Part shown: positions 40,008 through 51,024 of the stretch, one piece after another
Numbering within the stretch: position 1 is the stretch's first letter
Layout of the letters: each line of letters begins with the position of its first letter
NCBI RefSeq assembly: GCF_029309835.1
Contig: NZ_JARJHL010000013.1
Coordinates: forward strand, 1 to 64,000
From: Paracoccus sp. DMF-8
Lineage (GTDB): Bacteria > Pseudomonadota > Alphaproteobacteria > Rhodobacterales > Rhodobacteraceae
Direction of reading: 5' to 3'
Length of the DNA stretch: 64,000 nucleotides
Notes under the pieces: model-generated
Databases searched by the model: none
What the model was told of the DNA's origin: nothing
Seen by the model: the letters and a program-made list of their open reading frames with translations, nothing else
Program-made: the position numbers and the translations under genes

Positions 40008-40088
40008 ATGAATCCCGCTGGTGTCGTAATCTCTGTCGGTTTCGGGCTTGGGCTGGTCCTTGGCGCCACGATTCTGCTGGTGCTGTAA
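40008..40088 (+). CDS. 26-residue single-span membrane peptide
   Basis: A tiny open frame, MNPAGVVISVGFGLGLVLGA followed by TILLVL, preceded by AAGGAGATACGG, one of the best ribosome sites in the window. The product is one glycine-striped hydrophobic helix, like small subunits or regulators of membrane complexes. It stands alone between divergent chorismate mutase and convergent ftsH, with a strong terminator 40 bp later. Upstream a 6-bp inverted repeat (TAAGCG/CGCTTA, 39909-39926) may be regulatory. I recognise no family. Confidence 0.6.
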   Translation: MNPAGVVISVGFGLGLVLGATILLVL

Positions 40089-40128
40089 AGGATCCCCCCC
40101 CGACAGAGGTGCAGTGACGGACAGGAAT

Positions 40129-40160
40129 AAAAGAACCCCGGCGCAGGCCGGGGTTCTTTT
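40129..40160. terminator. Bidirectional intrinsic terminator after ftsH
   Basis: AAAAGAACCCCGGC (40129-40142) and GCCGGGGTTCTTTT (40147-40160) form a perfect 14-bp stem with a GCAG loop. It ends the long tol-ftsH cluster on the minus strand and the small membrane-peptide transcript on the plus strand. Confidence 0.95.
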
Positions 40161-40176
40161 CGTTTCTGGGTCCGGT

Positions 40177-42075
<1,899 letters not shown>

Positions 42076-42135
42076 AGGCTCTCCTCCGCGGGGTTTGAAA
42101 GCTTTGACCTGAAAATAGGGATTCCGGCGCGGTGT

Positions 42136-43381
42136 TCAATGAGAGAACAGCATTGCGCGGAAATGTCCCAGTCCGCGGATCGGCTGCGCCGCAGGTCCGG
42201 CGCCGGTTGCGGGCAGGATGGCGGGGGCCGCGACCAGCCGGTCGCCCTGCCAGATGCCGGGGGTCGATGCGGCCTCGTCGCGGGTCAGGCCGGGGCGGCG
42301 CCAGTCCAGACCGGTCAGCGCATCATGGCCCAGAACGCGCACCTCCTGCCCCGGTTGCAGCCCGTCGAGGCGCCAGCGGTTGTCCCAGATCGCGCCGCCA
42401 TCGGCACCGGCGATGGCGGCGGCGCCGCGCGGCGGCGGCGGGTTCGCGGATCATCCGCAGGCGGCTGGCGCGGCGTTCCAGAATCACGCCCTCCAGCGTG
42501 GTGCGGCCACCGGCACCGACCGCGACCATCGCATGCAGCACCTCGTCGCGCCGCGCCGGATAGTCGGACCCGGTCATCCAGCGCAGGCCGGTGACCAGGA
42601 TACGGCGCCGGATTTCTTCGGGGGCGCCCGTGAAATCAGACAGTTGCAGGGAAATCCGCGCCTGATCCGTCGCGATGTTTTCCGTCGCACGGGCGGCGAA
42701 CTCCTGCAGCGCAGCGCGCGCCATCGCCAGATTGGCCGCCGTCTGGCCCAGACTGGCGGCAGGGATATCCAGCGCCTCCAGCGCCTTGCGCATCCGCACC
42801 CGCTCATAATCAAGGTTCTGGTTCGAAGGGTCGTCGATCCAGCGCAGCCCCTGCCCCCGCAGCCAGTCGCGCAGTTCCTGCCGCGACAGGCCCAGCATCG
42901 GGCGCAGCCAGACCGTGCCGAAGGCCAGCCGGGATGCCGCCATCCCCGACAGCCCGTCGACCCCCGCCCCGCGCCCCAGGCGCATCAGCAGGGTTTCGGC
43001 CTGATCGTCCAGCGTATGACCCAACATCACCGCGTCCAGCCGGTTGCGCGCCGCCCAATCCGACAGCAGCCGCAGCCGCGCCTCGCGGGCCTGCGCCATC
43101 AGATTGCCGGGACCGTCCTCCCGCCGCCAATGCAGGGTTTCATGGGCCACGCCCAGATCCTGCGCCATCCGCGCGGCGAATCGCGCCTCATCCGCCGATC
43201 CGCGGCGCAAACCGTGATCGACCGTCGCCGCCATCACCCGCCGCCCGGCGGCCCATGCCGTCACCAAATGCAAAAGCGCCGCGGAATCGCCGCCGCCGGA
43301 TACGGCCACGCCGACCGCCGACATATCGCCCGCCAGCCGGTTCAGCTCTGTCGAGATCCGACCGGCAAGGTCTGCCGTCAT
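42136..43381 (-). CDS. tilS: tRNA(Ile)-lysidine synthase, frameshifted
   Basis: An essential enzyme that puts lysine on C34 of tRNA-Ile(CAU). The N-terminal PP-loop is VAVSGGGDSAALLHL, with ATVDHGLRRGS and LGHTLDDQAET behind it. The frame breaks at 42425-42440 in a run of GCC/GCG repeats. Removing one base restores EPAAARGAAIAGADGG and joins the C-terminal part, which ends LGHFRAMLFSH, into one protein of about 414 residues. Because the gene is essential, a sequencing error is the likely cause. It overlaps cpoB as ATGA and is followed by ftsH. Confidence 0.88.
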
Positions 43382-44334
43382 GGCAGTTCCGGCATGGATT
43401 CCGCGTCGAAAGCAGCCTCGGGGTCAAGGCTGGCCGCATCATCGCCGCCGATGGCGCCGGTGTCCCCCCGATTGCGCGGCGCAGCCGGTTGAGGCCACGC
43501 GCCGTTCCGCCTCGGCCGCCTGCGGGGCGGCGGGGAAGCGGGCCAGAATTTCGAACAGATAATAGCAGCCATCCGCCGGGCTGCCGACCTGCGACATGGC
43601 GCGCGACAGGCCCAGCAGGGCATCGGGGGCCTGCGGCCCGTTGGGGTTCGCGGCGAAACTGGCCAGCCATGCCTCGCCCGCGGCGGGCAGATCGCCCGCG
43701 CTGTCCAGCGCGGCACCGCGCAGGAACATCGCCTCTGCCGTCAGTGGCCCGCCCGCGTGGGATTGCGCGACGGCCGCGAAGAGGTCCGCAGCACGACGAA
43801 AGTCACCTTGACCGAGCACCTCCCGGGCCCGGTCGAAATCGGCTGTCTCTGCTTCGGTCGCAGCCCCCGCCGAAGGGTTCGGGGTGCCCTGCCGCGCCCT
43901 GTTCATGCCTTGCTGATCCGAACCCGGCAGCGGCGCGGAACCGCCCTGCTGCCCCAGATCCGGCGTCGTCAGCGAACCCAGATCGCAGTTCGGCTCCATC
44001 TCGCACAGGCGGAATTCGATATCGCCGATGCGGGTGGTGCCATCGCGCACGATGCGGTCGATGCGGTTTTGCAACTGCTCGGTCTGGCCGGTCAGTTGCG
44101 CCAGCCGCTGTTCCATCGCGTTCATGCGGTCAAAGGCGCTGTCGCCCCCCGCCGCCGCAAAGCCCGCAGGCCCCGAGGCGACCAGTTCCGACCGCAGCGT
44201 TTGCAGATCCGCCGTCAGCCGGCTCAGTTCCGACCGGATATCGGCCAGCGAGGCCGCCCGGTCCTGCGCATGAGCGCCCGGCGTGGCGCCAGGGCCGCCA
44301 GCGCCAGCGCCGAGACCATCAGCAACCTGCGCAT
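43378..44334 (-). CDS. cpoB: Tol-Pal accessory protein CpoB (YbgF), two frameshifts
   Basis: A periplasmic coordinator of peptidoglycan synthesis and outer-membrane constriction. A signal peptide (MRRLLMVSALALAALA) is followed by a coiled coil (LADIRSELSRLTADLQTLRSEL) and TPR repeats (AREVLGQGDFRRAADLFAAV, MFLRGAALDSAGDLPAAGEAWL). The frame breaks at about 44288-44291 (a missing base near the signal cleavage site) and at the six-C run 43464-43469 (one extra base). Correcting the second gives a tail ending AFDAESMPELP whose stop overlaps the tilS start, which supports both corrections. The start overlaps the pal stop (TGATG). Confidence 0.85.
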
Positions 44335-44848
44335 CAGCTACCGAAGCCCGGGCTGACCACGGTGACGGCGCGGCGGTTTTTGGTAAAGCATTCCTCGGTC
44401 GAACAGATGGCCAGCGGGCGTTCCTTGCCATAGCTGACGGTTTTCAGACGCCCGGCAACGACGCCTTGCGAAATCAGGTATTCCTGCACCGAACTGGCGC
44501 GGCGCGCGCCAAGCGCGATGTTGTATTCGCGGGTGCCCTGTTCGTCGGCATGACCTTCGATCATGGCGCTGAAACCCTGGTTCTGGTTCATCCACTGCGC
44601 CTGACGGGCCAGGATGGCGCGCGCCTCGGGCGTCAGGCTGGACTGGTCCAGCAGGAAGTTGACGGTGTCGCCGACCTCGGCCTTGAAATATTCCGCCGTG
44701 CCCGGACCGCCCAAGACCCCGGTGCCGACCGTTCCAGCCGCACCGCCGCCCATCGCATAGGGGTCGTTCACCATGCCCCCTGCGGCTTCGCACAGGCCGC
44801 CAGCCCCAGAATCACGGCCAGAGCGGCAAATTTCATCATCTGTTTCAT
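44334..44848 (-). CDS. pal: Peptidoglycan-associated lipoprotein Pal, frameshifted
   Basis: An outer-membrane lipoprotein that binds diaminopimelate in peptidoglycan and TolB. The signal and lipobox (LGLAAC) are encoded from the ATG at 44848. The OmpA-like domain has FLLDQSSLTPEARAIL, EGHADEQGTREYNIALGARRA and KTVSYGKERP. The frame breaks at 44776-44780, where five C stand for an expected six; with the extra base the mature protein reads CAKPQGGMVNDPYAM. Length is about 171 residues, normal for Pal. Confidence 0.9.
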
Positions 44849-44873
44849 CGCCATTCCCATCGCGATCCCTGAG

Positions 44874-46197
44874 TTACGGCAGCAGCGGGCCCCAATCGGG
44901 ATCCGAAGCCGCCCCGTCGAAGTTCACAGGTCGCATGTTGCGCCCGGTAATGTCCACCGAATGCAACCGCGACTGCCCGGTATCGCCCGGAGTGGTGCGC
45001 ATGAACATCACGACGCGCCCATTGGGGGCCCAGGTCGGGCCTTCGTCAAGGAACGATCTCCGTCAGCATTTTTTCCTCGGAACCATCCGTGCGCATGACG
45101 CCGATATGGAACCGGCCGCCGACCTGACGGGTAAAGGCGATCAGGTCGCCGCGCGGCGACCAGACCGGCGTGCCGTAGCGGCCATCGCCAAAGCTGATGC
45201 GGCGCGGCTCTCCGCCGCCTGCGGACATGATATACAGCTGCGGGCTGCCCGAGCGGTCGGATTCAAAGACGATCTGCTTGCCGTCGGGGCTGTAGCTGGG
45301 CGAGGTTTCGATCGAGGGCGCATTGGTCAGCGCGCGCTGTGCGCCCGACCCCGCATCCATCTGATAGATATCGGTATTGCCGTTCTGTTCCAGCGAATAG
45401 ACGATCCAGCGCCCATCCGGCGAAAAGCGCGGCGAAAAGCTCATGGTGCCCTGCTGCTGGCCCATCTGGCGGCTGGCAAGCGTGTTCACATCCATCAGCA
45501 TGACCTGCGGGAAACCCGTGGCATAGGAGGTATACAGCAGCCGGTTGCCATCGGGCGAAAAGCGCGGGGCCAGCACCAGCGCGGAATCGTCGGTCATCCA
45601 TTTGATGTTGGCGCCGTCGTAATCCATGATGCCGATGCGTTTCAGCCGGGCATTTTTCGGGCCGGTTTCCGACACGAATGCCACGCGGCTGTCGAAATAG
45701 GGGCCTTCGCCGGTCAGCCGGGCATAGACCTGATCGGCGGCCTTGTGCGCCGCGCGCCGCCAGTTGCCCGTGCTGGCATCGAATTGCATCCCGTCGCCAA
45801 GCGGCTGGCCGGAAAACACGTCGAACAGCCGGAACTTGACCACGACCTTGCCGCCCTGAACGCTGACCGCGCCGGTGACCAGCGCCTGCGCATTGATCGC
45901 CTTCCAGTCCTCATAGGCGACGGCGGCGTCGAAACCCGCCGGGCGAGCGATATGGGCGCTTTGCGGAATTTCGCGGAACAGGCCCGTGCCGGTCAGATCG
46001 GCCGCGACCAGATCGCGGACCTGCCCGACCATCTGCCCCGCGCCGCCTTCGTCGAAAAAGGTGATCGCGAAGGGCATCGGTTCGATCACCCCCTCGGTGA
46101 TTTCGATCCGCAGGGGACCATCCTGCGCCAGCACGGGCGCGGCCAGACCGAACCCCGTCAGGGCGATGACAGAAGAAAGTAGAAATTGACGCAACAT
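44874..46197 (-). CDS. tolB: Tol-Pal translocation protein TolB, frameshifted
   Basis: A periplasmic beta-propeller that relays between TolA and Pal. A signal peptide ([24 protein letters not shown]) precedes the N-terminal alpha/beta domain and WD40-like repeats ([44 protein letters not shown]). The frame breaks at 45048-45049 (one extra A). Removing it restores [20 protein letters not shown] and a tail ending [10 protein letters not shown], the usual TolB end, with a stop at 44874. Corrected length is about 440 residues. Confidence 0.92.
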
Positions 46198-46227
46198 GAA
46201 TCGGCCCTCTGGCGGTTTGGTTGCAGG

Positions 46228-46736
46228 TTATCGGTTCAGCGCGGCAAAGGGCAGAGCCCCGATGGCCGGCATTGTCACGAGCAGCGACGTCACGATCACA
46301 TATTCGGTATCTGTGCGGGAATATCCCCGGCCTGGCGACTGTCCGGGCATGTCGCGGGCATCCACGATGCCCATCGGCAAGATATAATGTTGCAGCTCGT
46401 CTTCGGTCCGGGATGGTTCGGCGCCGTCCTGAACATGGTCAGGACAGCGGCCAGGCGCGCGACCCGCAGCCCGGTCATGCGGCTGGTTCGCCGCGGCCTG
46501 ACTGGTGACGCGGATGCCGTCGGGACGGATCAGCCCGCCTGATCGGCCTGAAACGCCACATGATACATGCCACCCGGCTGGCGTTTCTGCCCGGCATGTT
46601 CGGGATCAGGGACAAAATACCTGCCCACGCATTTCCGGATCGACTGCACGGCACTTGCCGCGCCGTCCTGTTGTGCGGCAACAGGCTGCGCGACGGTCGG
46701 GGCAGGGCTTGCGATCACGGCCATCCGGTTCCGCAT
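46228..46736 (-). CDS. Unknown small gene between tolA and tolB, apparent frameshift
   Basis: An ATG at 46736 sits 5 bp after the tolA stop with GAGG at good spacing. It opens a 68-codon frame (MRNRMAVIASPAPTVAQPVA, then SIRKCVGRYFVPDPEHAG and YHVAFQADQAG). A second frame, offset by one base at about 46530, stays open for about 100 codons with genome-typical codon use and ends in a hydrophobic tail (YVIVTSLLVTMPAIGALPFA). I read these as one gene of about 170 codons with a frameshift. The first half faintly resembles a TolA/TonB C-terminal module. No family is recognised, and a non-coding gap of 540 bp is the alternative. Confidence 0.4.
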
Positions 46737-46741
46737 CCCGC

Positions 46742-48284
46742 CTACCTCAGCGCCGCGCCACCGCTGGCCCGGAAGTCGATGATGACATCCTTCCAGCGGT
46801 TGTATTTTTCCGGCGGCAGCTTGTAGCCGCCGCTGCGGGCCGCGCAGGCCAGAATGGCCCGGCGCGCGGCCTCATAGGCCTGATTGGCGGCGGCATCCGA
46901 ACCGCCATCGTGGCCGATCATCCGCAGCGAGCCCTGTTCCGGCATGCCGTTCTGCGCCATCGCGAAACGCACGGAAACCGTGACGCGGCTGGCCTCGGTC
47001 GAGAGGGCGCCACGGTTCCAGCAGGCTTCGACCGCGATGCGGAAACCGTCCTTTTCGCCCTGGCTCAGCGGCGGGCCGCTGGCAGCAGCGCCACCACCGC
47101 CCGAGCCGCCGGAACCGGCCTGTTCGGCAGCCGCCGTTTCAGCGGCGCGACGTTCGGCGGCGGCAGCGGCCTCGCGGCGTTCGGCCTCTTGCTGACGGGC
47201 GCGGGCTTCGGATGCCTGACGTTCAGCCTCTTGTGCGGCGCGGGCGGCTTCGGCTTCGCGACGCTGTGCCGCCTCGCGTTCCTCGGCGGCGCGGGCTTCG
47301 GCCTGTTCGCGGGCGCGGGCTTCTGCCGCTTCGCGTTCGGCGGCCTCGGCTGCGGCAGCGCGGCGTTCGGCAGCGGCACGGCGTTCGGCAGCGGCCTCGC
47401 GTTCCCGCGCCTGATTTTCCTCGGCCTGACGTTGTTCTGCCTGCCGCTGTTCTGCGCGGCGTTCTTCTGCCGCACGTTCCGCTGCCGCGCGTTCCTCGGC
47501 GGCCTCGGCCTCGCGCGCGGCGGCGGCGCGGCGTTCGGCGGCGGCAGCCTGGTCCTGCTCTTCGCGCTGGCGTTCGGTTTCGCGTTCGGTTTCTGCGCGC
47601 CGTTCAGCGGCGGCGCGTTCGGATGCGGCCTGTTCCTCGGCACGGGCCAGTGCCGCCTGACGTTCGGCGGCGGCGCGCTCGGCGGCCTGCTGGGCGGCTG
47701 CCTGACGGGCGCGGGCCGCCTCTGCCAGACCGGCGGGGCGCGATTGCGGGCGCGACGATGTCACCGGCGCCAGCGCCGAACGCGGCGGCGTCACGGTCTG
47801 CGGCTGAGCGGGCGTTTCGGGCCGCGATTGCGCCGGCGTCTGCTGCGGCAGGGCCGCGCCATCGTTGGCCTGATCGGGCTGCACGGGTTGCGGCGCGACG
47901 GTCGCCACCTGCTGCGGGCGCGGCGTCGGTTCCAGATCGCTCAGATCCGGGCGGGCTTCGGGGCGGTCGTCGGGGCTGGCCAGCACCTGCGCCTGCACGT
48001 CGGGCGACGGCGGCGACATCGCATCCGGCGCGCCGGTCACGTCCTCCTCCGACGGCGGGCGGGGCTGCGCGGGGGTCGAGGCGGCGGTTTCCGCCACCGG
48101 CCCCGCCCCGCGGCGGCCGCCGCGATCGCCGGAATTCGGCTTCCGACATGGTCGAAACCGAGGTCATCCGCACGGCCTCCAGCGGCTCGGTGCGAAAGAA
48201 CACGCCGCCGACCGCGACCCAACCGATCAGCCCGGCATGGGCAAGCCCGGAAACCCAGGCCCCGATGCGATCCGCGCGATCCAT
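46742..48284 (-). CDS. tolA: TolA, frameshifted near the N terminus
   Basis: Inner-membrane protein that spans the periplasm and couples TolQR energy to the outer membrane. The N-terminal anchor is GAWVSGLAHAGLIGWVAVGG. A Pro/Gln-rich stretch leads to a long Ala/Glu/Arg/Gln coiled coil of about 200 residues (repeats of the AAERRA type) and a globular C-terminal domain with one pair of Cys (EACWNRG, ILACAARSG). The N-terminal frame (ATG 48284) and the main frame disagree between about 48100 and 48140, in a GGC-rich patch, so one or two indels are likely. It starts right after the tolR stop. Confidence 0.88.
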
Positions 48285-48288
48285 CACC

Positions 48289-48741
48289 CTAGCCGTCCAT
48301 CCGCGGACCGCCCGAGTCGGTCACCAGCACGATATCGTGGAAACCCGCCGCATTCAGCGCGCCCATCACCTGCATGACGCGGGCATAGGGCAGATCGCCC
48401 GCCGCGCGCAGATAGATGCGCTGGCTTTGGCGTTCCTGCGCGACCGATTGCAGCCGCGTGATCAGTTCGTCTTCCGGGACCTCGGTGGTCATCACGACCA
48501 GCGGGCCTTCGGCGGTGATCGACACGGTCAGCGGCTCTTCCTGTTCCGACGGCACGGGCTGGGCGGCGGTGCGCGGTAGTTCCAGCGGCACGCCGACGGT
48601 CAGCATCGGCGCCGCGACCATGAACACGATCAGCAGGACCAGCATCACGTCGACGAAAGGCGTGACGTTGATTTCGGCCATCGGCTGCGTGCGCCGCCTG
48701 CGCCCGCGCCCCCGATCCTTTCTGACGACACCCGCGCCCAT
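48289..48741 (-). CDS. tolR: TolR
   Basis: A 150-residue ExbD/TolR protein of the proton-driven TolQR motor. A basic N terminus (RKDRGRGRRRR) precedes MAEINVTPFVDVMLVLLIVFMVAAP, the transmembrane helix carrying the conserved proton-path Asp. The periplasmic domain follows. AGGA precedes the ATG. It starts one base after the tolQ stop. Confidence 0.95.
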   Translation of the reverse strand: MGAGVVRKDRGRGRRRRTQPMAEINVTPFVDVMLVLLIVFMVAAPMLTVGVPLELPRTAAQPVPSEQEEPLTVSITAEGPLVVMTTEVPEDELITRLQSVAQERQSQRIYLRAAGDLPYARVMQVMGALNAAGFHDIVLVTDSGGPRMDG

Positions 48742-48742
48742 C

Positions 48743-49438
48743 TTATTCCTCGCCCAGCTGGCGCGACAGGATGGTCGAAAACTCGTCCGCAAAGGTTTCG
48801 TAATTTCCGGTGATGCGGTCGGCATCCCCCGACAGCTTGTTGTAGAAGATCACCGCCGGGATCGCCGCCAGCAGGCCAAGGGCGGTCGCGACCAGCGCCT
48901 CGGCAATGCCCGGCGCCACCACGGCCAGCGAGGTGTTTTGCGAAATCGCGATTTCCTCGAACGAATTCTTGATGCCCCAGACCGTGCCGAACAACCCGAT
49001 GAAGGGCGCGGTCGAACCGACCGTGGCCAGAAAGGACAGCCCGCGCGTCAGCCGGTCGCTTTCGCGGCCGATCGCCACATTCATCGCGCGGTCGACGCGG
49101 GCGCTGGTCCCGGCGATCATGCGCCCGTCATGCGTCTGGCTGCGCTGCCATTCGCCCATGCCTGCCGCAAAGATCCGCTCGGGCGAGGTCCTGGGGCTGT
49201 CGCCGATGCGGTCGAACAGATCGTCCAGCGGCTCGCCCGACCAGAAATCGCGGTCGAACCGGTCGGCGTCACGCCGGGCCGCGGCAAAGGTGATGAATTT
49301 CTGGATGATGATCGCCCAGGCCCAGAAAGAGGCCAGCACAAGTATCACCATCACGATCTGCACCGTGATCGAGGCGCGCGCGAAAAGCGCGATCACCGAA
49401 AAATCCACTGCCTGTCCGGCTGCTGCGACTTGATCCAT
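48743..49438 (-). CDS. tolQ: TolQ
   Basis: A 231-residue MotA/TolQ/ExbB proton-channel protein with three membrane segments: TVQIVMVILVLASFWAWAII, LATVGSTAPFIGLFGTVWGI and ALVATALGLLAAIPAVIFY. It forms the stator with TolR. The start MDQVAAAG at 49438 fits the family; an in-frame extension to 49504 is unlikely. It is the first Tol gene of the cluster. Confidence 0.94.
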   Translation of the reverse strand: MDQVAAAGQAVDFSVIALFARASITVQIVMVILVLASFWAWAIIIQKFITFAAARRDADRFDRDFWSGEPLDDLFDRIGDSPRTSPERIFAAGMGEWQRSQTHDGRMIAGTSARVDRAMNVAIGRESDRLTRGLSFLATVGSTAPFIGLFGTVWGIKNSFEEIAISQNTSLAVVAPGIAEALVATALGLLAAIPAVIFYNKLSGDADRITGNYETFADEFSTILSRQLGEE

Positions 49439-49740
49439 TGGGGTTGCCTGTCCTTTGGGCCGCTGCTGGCTGCGGCTTCTGCCCCGCCCGATAGCAGAGC
49501 GCATTTCCGGGGCAAAGCCCGCAACCCGTCAAATCTGCGTCAACTTTCGGGGGGTTGTTGCGCCGCCCGGCCAAGGGCGCATGCCGTCACCGGGGCGGCG
49601 CATCGCGGGCGGGCGCTGCGGCAAGGGGTTGTGCGGGCTTGGGAAAACCGGCGCCCCCCTGTCGCGCATCGCCCCGGTCCACCGACCGGATGCGTCGAAA
49701 ATCCCGGCCGCACGGGGCCGCGATCCATGGACCCGCGATC
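49439..49740 (-). other. Intergenic region between ybgC and tolQ
   Basis: About 300 bp without a supportable gene. Open frames on both strands here are GC-driven shadows without ribosome sites. It should carry the tolQ promoter if tolQ is not read from ybgC, but I see no convincing -35/-10 pair. Confidence 0.4.
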
Positions 49741-50127
49741 TCAGCCCAGCCTTTCGGCCAGCCCGGCAGGCAGGCGGGCCGCCCGGCCATTCGCGCCGAT
49801 ACAGACCAGCGTGACGCGGCAGGTGAACAGCGCCTGCCCATCGCGCAGAACCGCCTGATCCATGACCACCCGCGCGGGCGTGGCCGAATGCAGGCTGGAT
49901 GCGACGACCAGCGCATCGTCGAAACGGGCGGGCGACAGGTAATCGGCCTCGATCCGGCGCACGGCAAAGACCACGCCCTGCGCCTTCATCGCGACCTGAT
50001 CGACGCCGATGTCGCGCAGCCATTCCGACCGGGCGCGTTCGATGAATTTCAGGTAATTGGCGTAATAGACGATGCCCGCCAGATCGGTGTCCTCGTAATA
50101 GACGCGGACGGGAAAGTGATGAGTCAT
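49741..50127 (-). CDS. ybgC: Tol-Pal-associated acyl-CoA thioesterase YbgC
   Basis: A 128-residue hotdog thioesterase. The catalytic Asp lies in RVYYEDTDLAGIVYYANYLKFIERAR, the family signature. YbgC acts on short acyl-CoA or acyl-ACP and typically heads tol operons. GGAGAAAG precedes the ATG, which overlaps the upstream gene's stop (ATGA). Confidence 0.93.
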   Translation of the reverse strand: MTHHFPVRVYYEDTDLAGIVYYANYLKFIERARSEWLRDIGVDQVAMKAQGVVFAVRRIEADYLSPARFDDALVVASSLHSATPARVVMDQAVLRDGQALFTCRVTLVCIGANGRAARLPAGLAERLG

Positions 50128-50747
50128 GGCGTCTTTCTCCGGCTGTTTTCCCGCAAGGCGCGCGCAGACAGGCGCAGCGCGTGGGACGGATCATGCGCCG
50201 CCGCTGGCATCACCGGATCATAGGCCGCGCGCAACAGCGCCGCCAGTTCCGGCGAAGGCAGCACGTCCTGCGCGAATGTCAGGACCGAACGCACCGCCAG
50301 CACCTCGGCCAGGGCGCCGGGATGGGCGTCGTGCAAGGCGCCGCTCATGTTGACAAAGGTCAGGCAGGCGCGGATCGCGCCATCCTGATCGAAACGAAAG
50401 ATGCGATACTGATCCGCCTGCGCCGCCGCCAGCCGCGCCACAAGACCGGGCTGGCCGGTCAGCTTTTCCAGATCGGGGACATGGTCCAGATCGGCCCAGT
50501 CCCGGACGAAGAACAGCATCATGTTCGCCCCCATCTCGGGGTCGGTATCGGTCATCGGCTGGCGGATATCGTTCAGCACCGCCTGCAACGCGCCGCGAAA
50601 GATCGCAAGGCTTTCATCCGCCAGACCAAAGATCACCGGCGCGACCGGGCGCCCCCAACGCGCGCACAGATAGCTGTCGCCGCGCGTGAACAGGCGGGCG
50701 ATGGCGTCCGGGGTCAGAGCTTCCGGCGTCAGATCGGTCTGGGTCAT
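50124..50747 (-). CDS. Conserved-looking protein of unknown function upstream of ybgC
   Basis: A 207-residue soluble protein (MTQTDLTPEALTPDAIARLF, then GDSYLCARWGRPVAPVIFGL, FFVRDWADLDHVPDLEKLTG and a basic C terminus). No signal peptide or membrane helix. I do not recognise a family. The ATGA overlap with ybgC implies coupled translation and perhaps a role in the same envelope or lipid process. Confidence 0.7.
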   Translation of the reverse strand: MTQTDLTPEALTPDAIARLFTRGDSYLCARWGRPVAPVIFGLADESLAIFRGALQAVLNDIRQPMTDTDPEMGANMMLFFVRDWADLDHVPDLEKLTGQPGLVARLAAAQADQYRIFRFDQDGAIRACLTFVNMSGALHDAHPGALAEVLAVRSVLTFAQDVLPSPELAALLRAAYDPVMPAAAHDPSHALRLSARALRENSRRKTP

Positions 50748-50834
50748 GGGGCGCGGCCCTGTCATCTTGCGAGGTCGTCATCTTGCGAAGTCGCCCCGGT
50801 TTAGGCCAAGACCCCGCGCGGCGAAAGGCCCCCC

Positions 50835-50866
50835 GCCCTGATTGCAACCGGCCCTGATTGCACCCG
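50835..50866 (+). repeat. Two-copy 16-bp direct repeat
   Basis: GCCCTGATTGCAACCG is followed directly by GCCCTGATTGCACCCG, one mismatch. It lies in the 277-bp gap between the unknown gene at 50747 and the ABC exporter at 51025. It could be a regulator site or a slippage duplication. Confidence 0.6.
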
Positions 50867-51024
50867 GCCTTGCGGTTGTGGTAACCCGCTGGCAACCGCC
50901 CCCTCCGGGGCAAGCAGGCGCACCCCCGACCGCGCCACGATCAGGCGAGCCGTCACAGCCAGCCGACATTCCGCCATCAGGCCGCCCCGGAACGGACGTC
51001 CGCCGCCCCTTGTCACGGTGTTTC

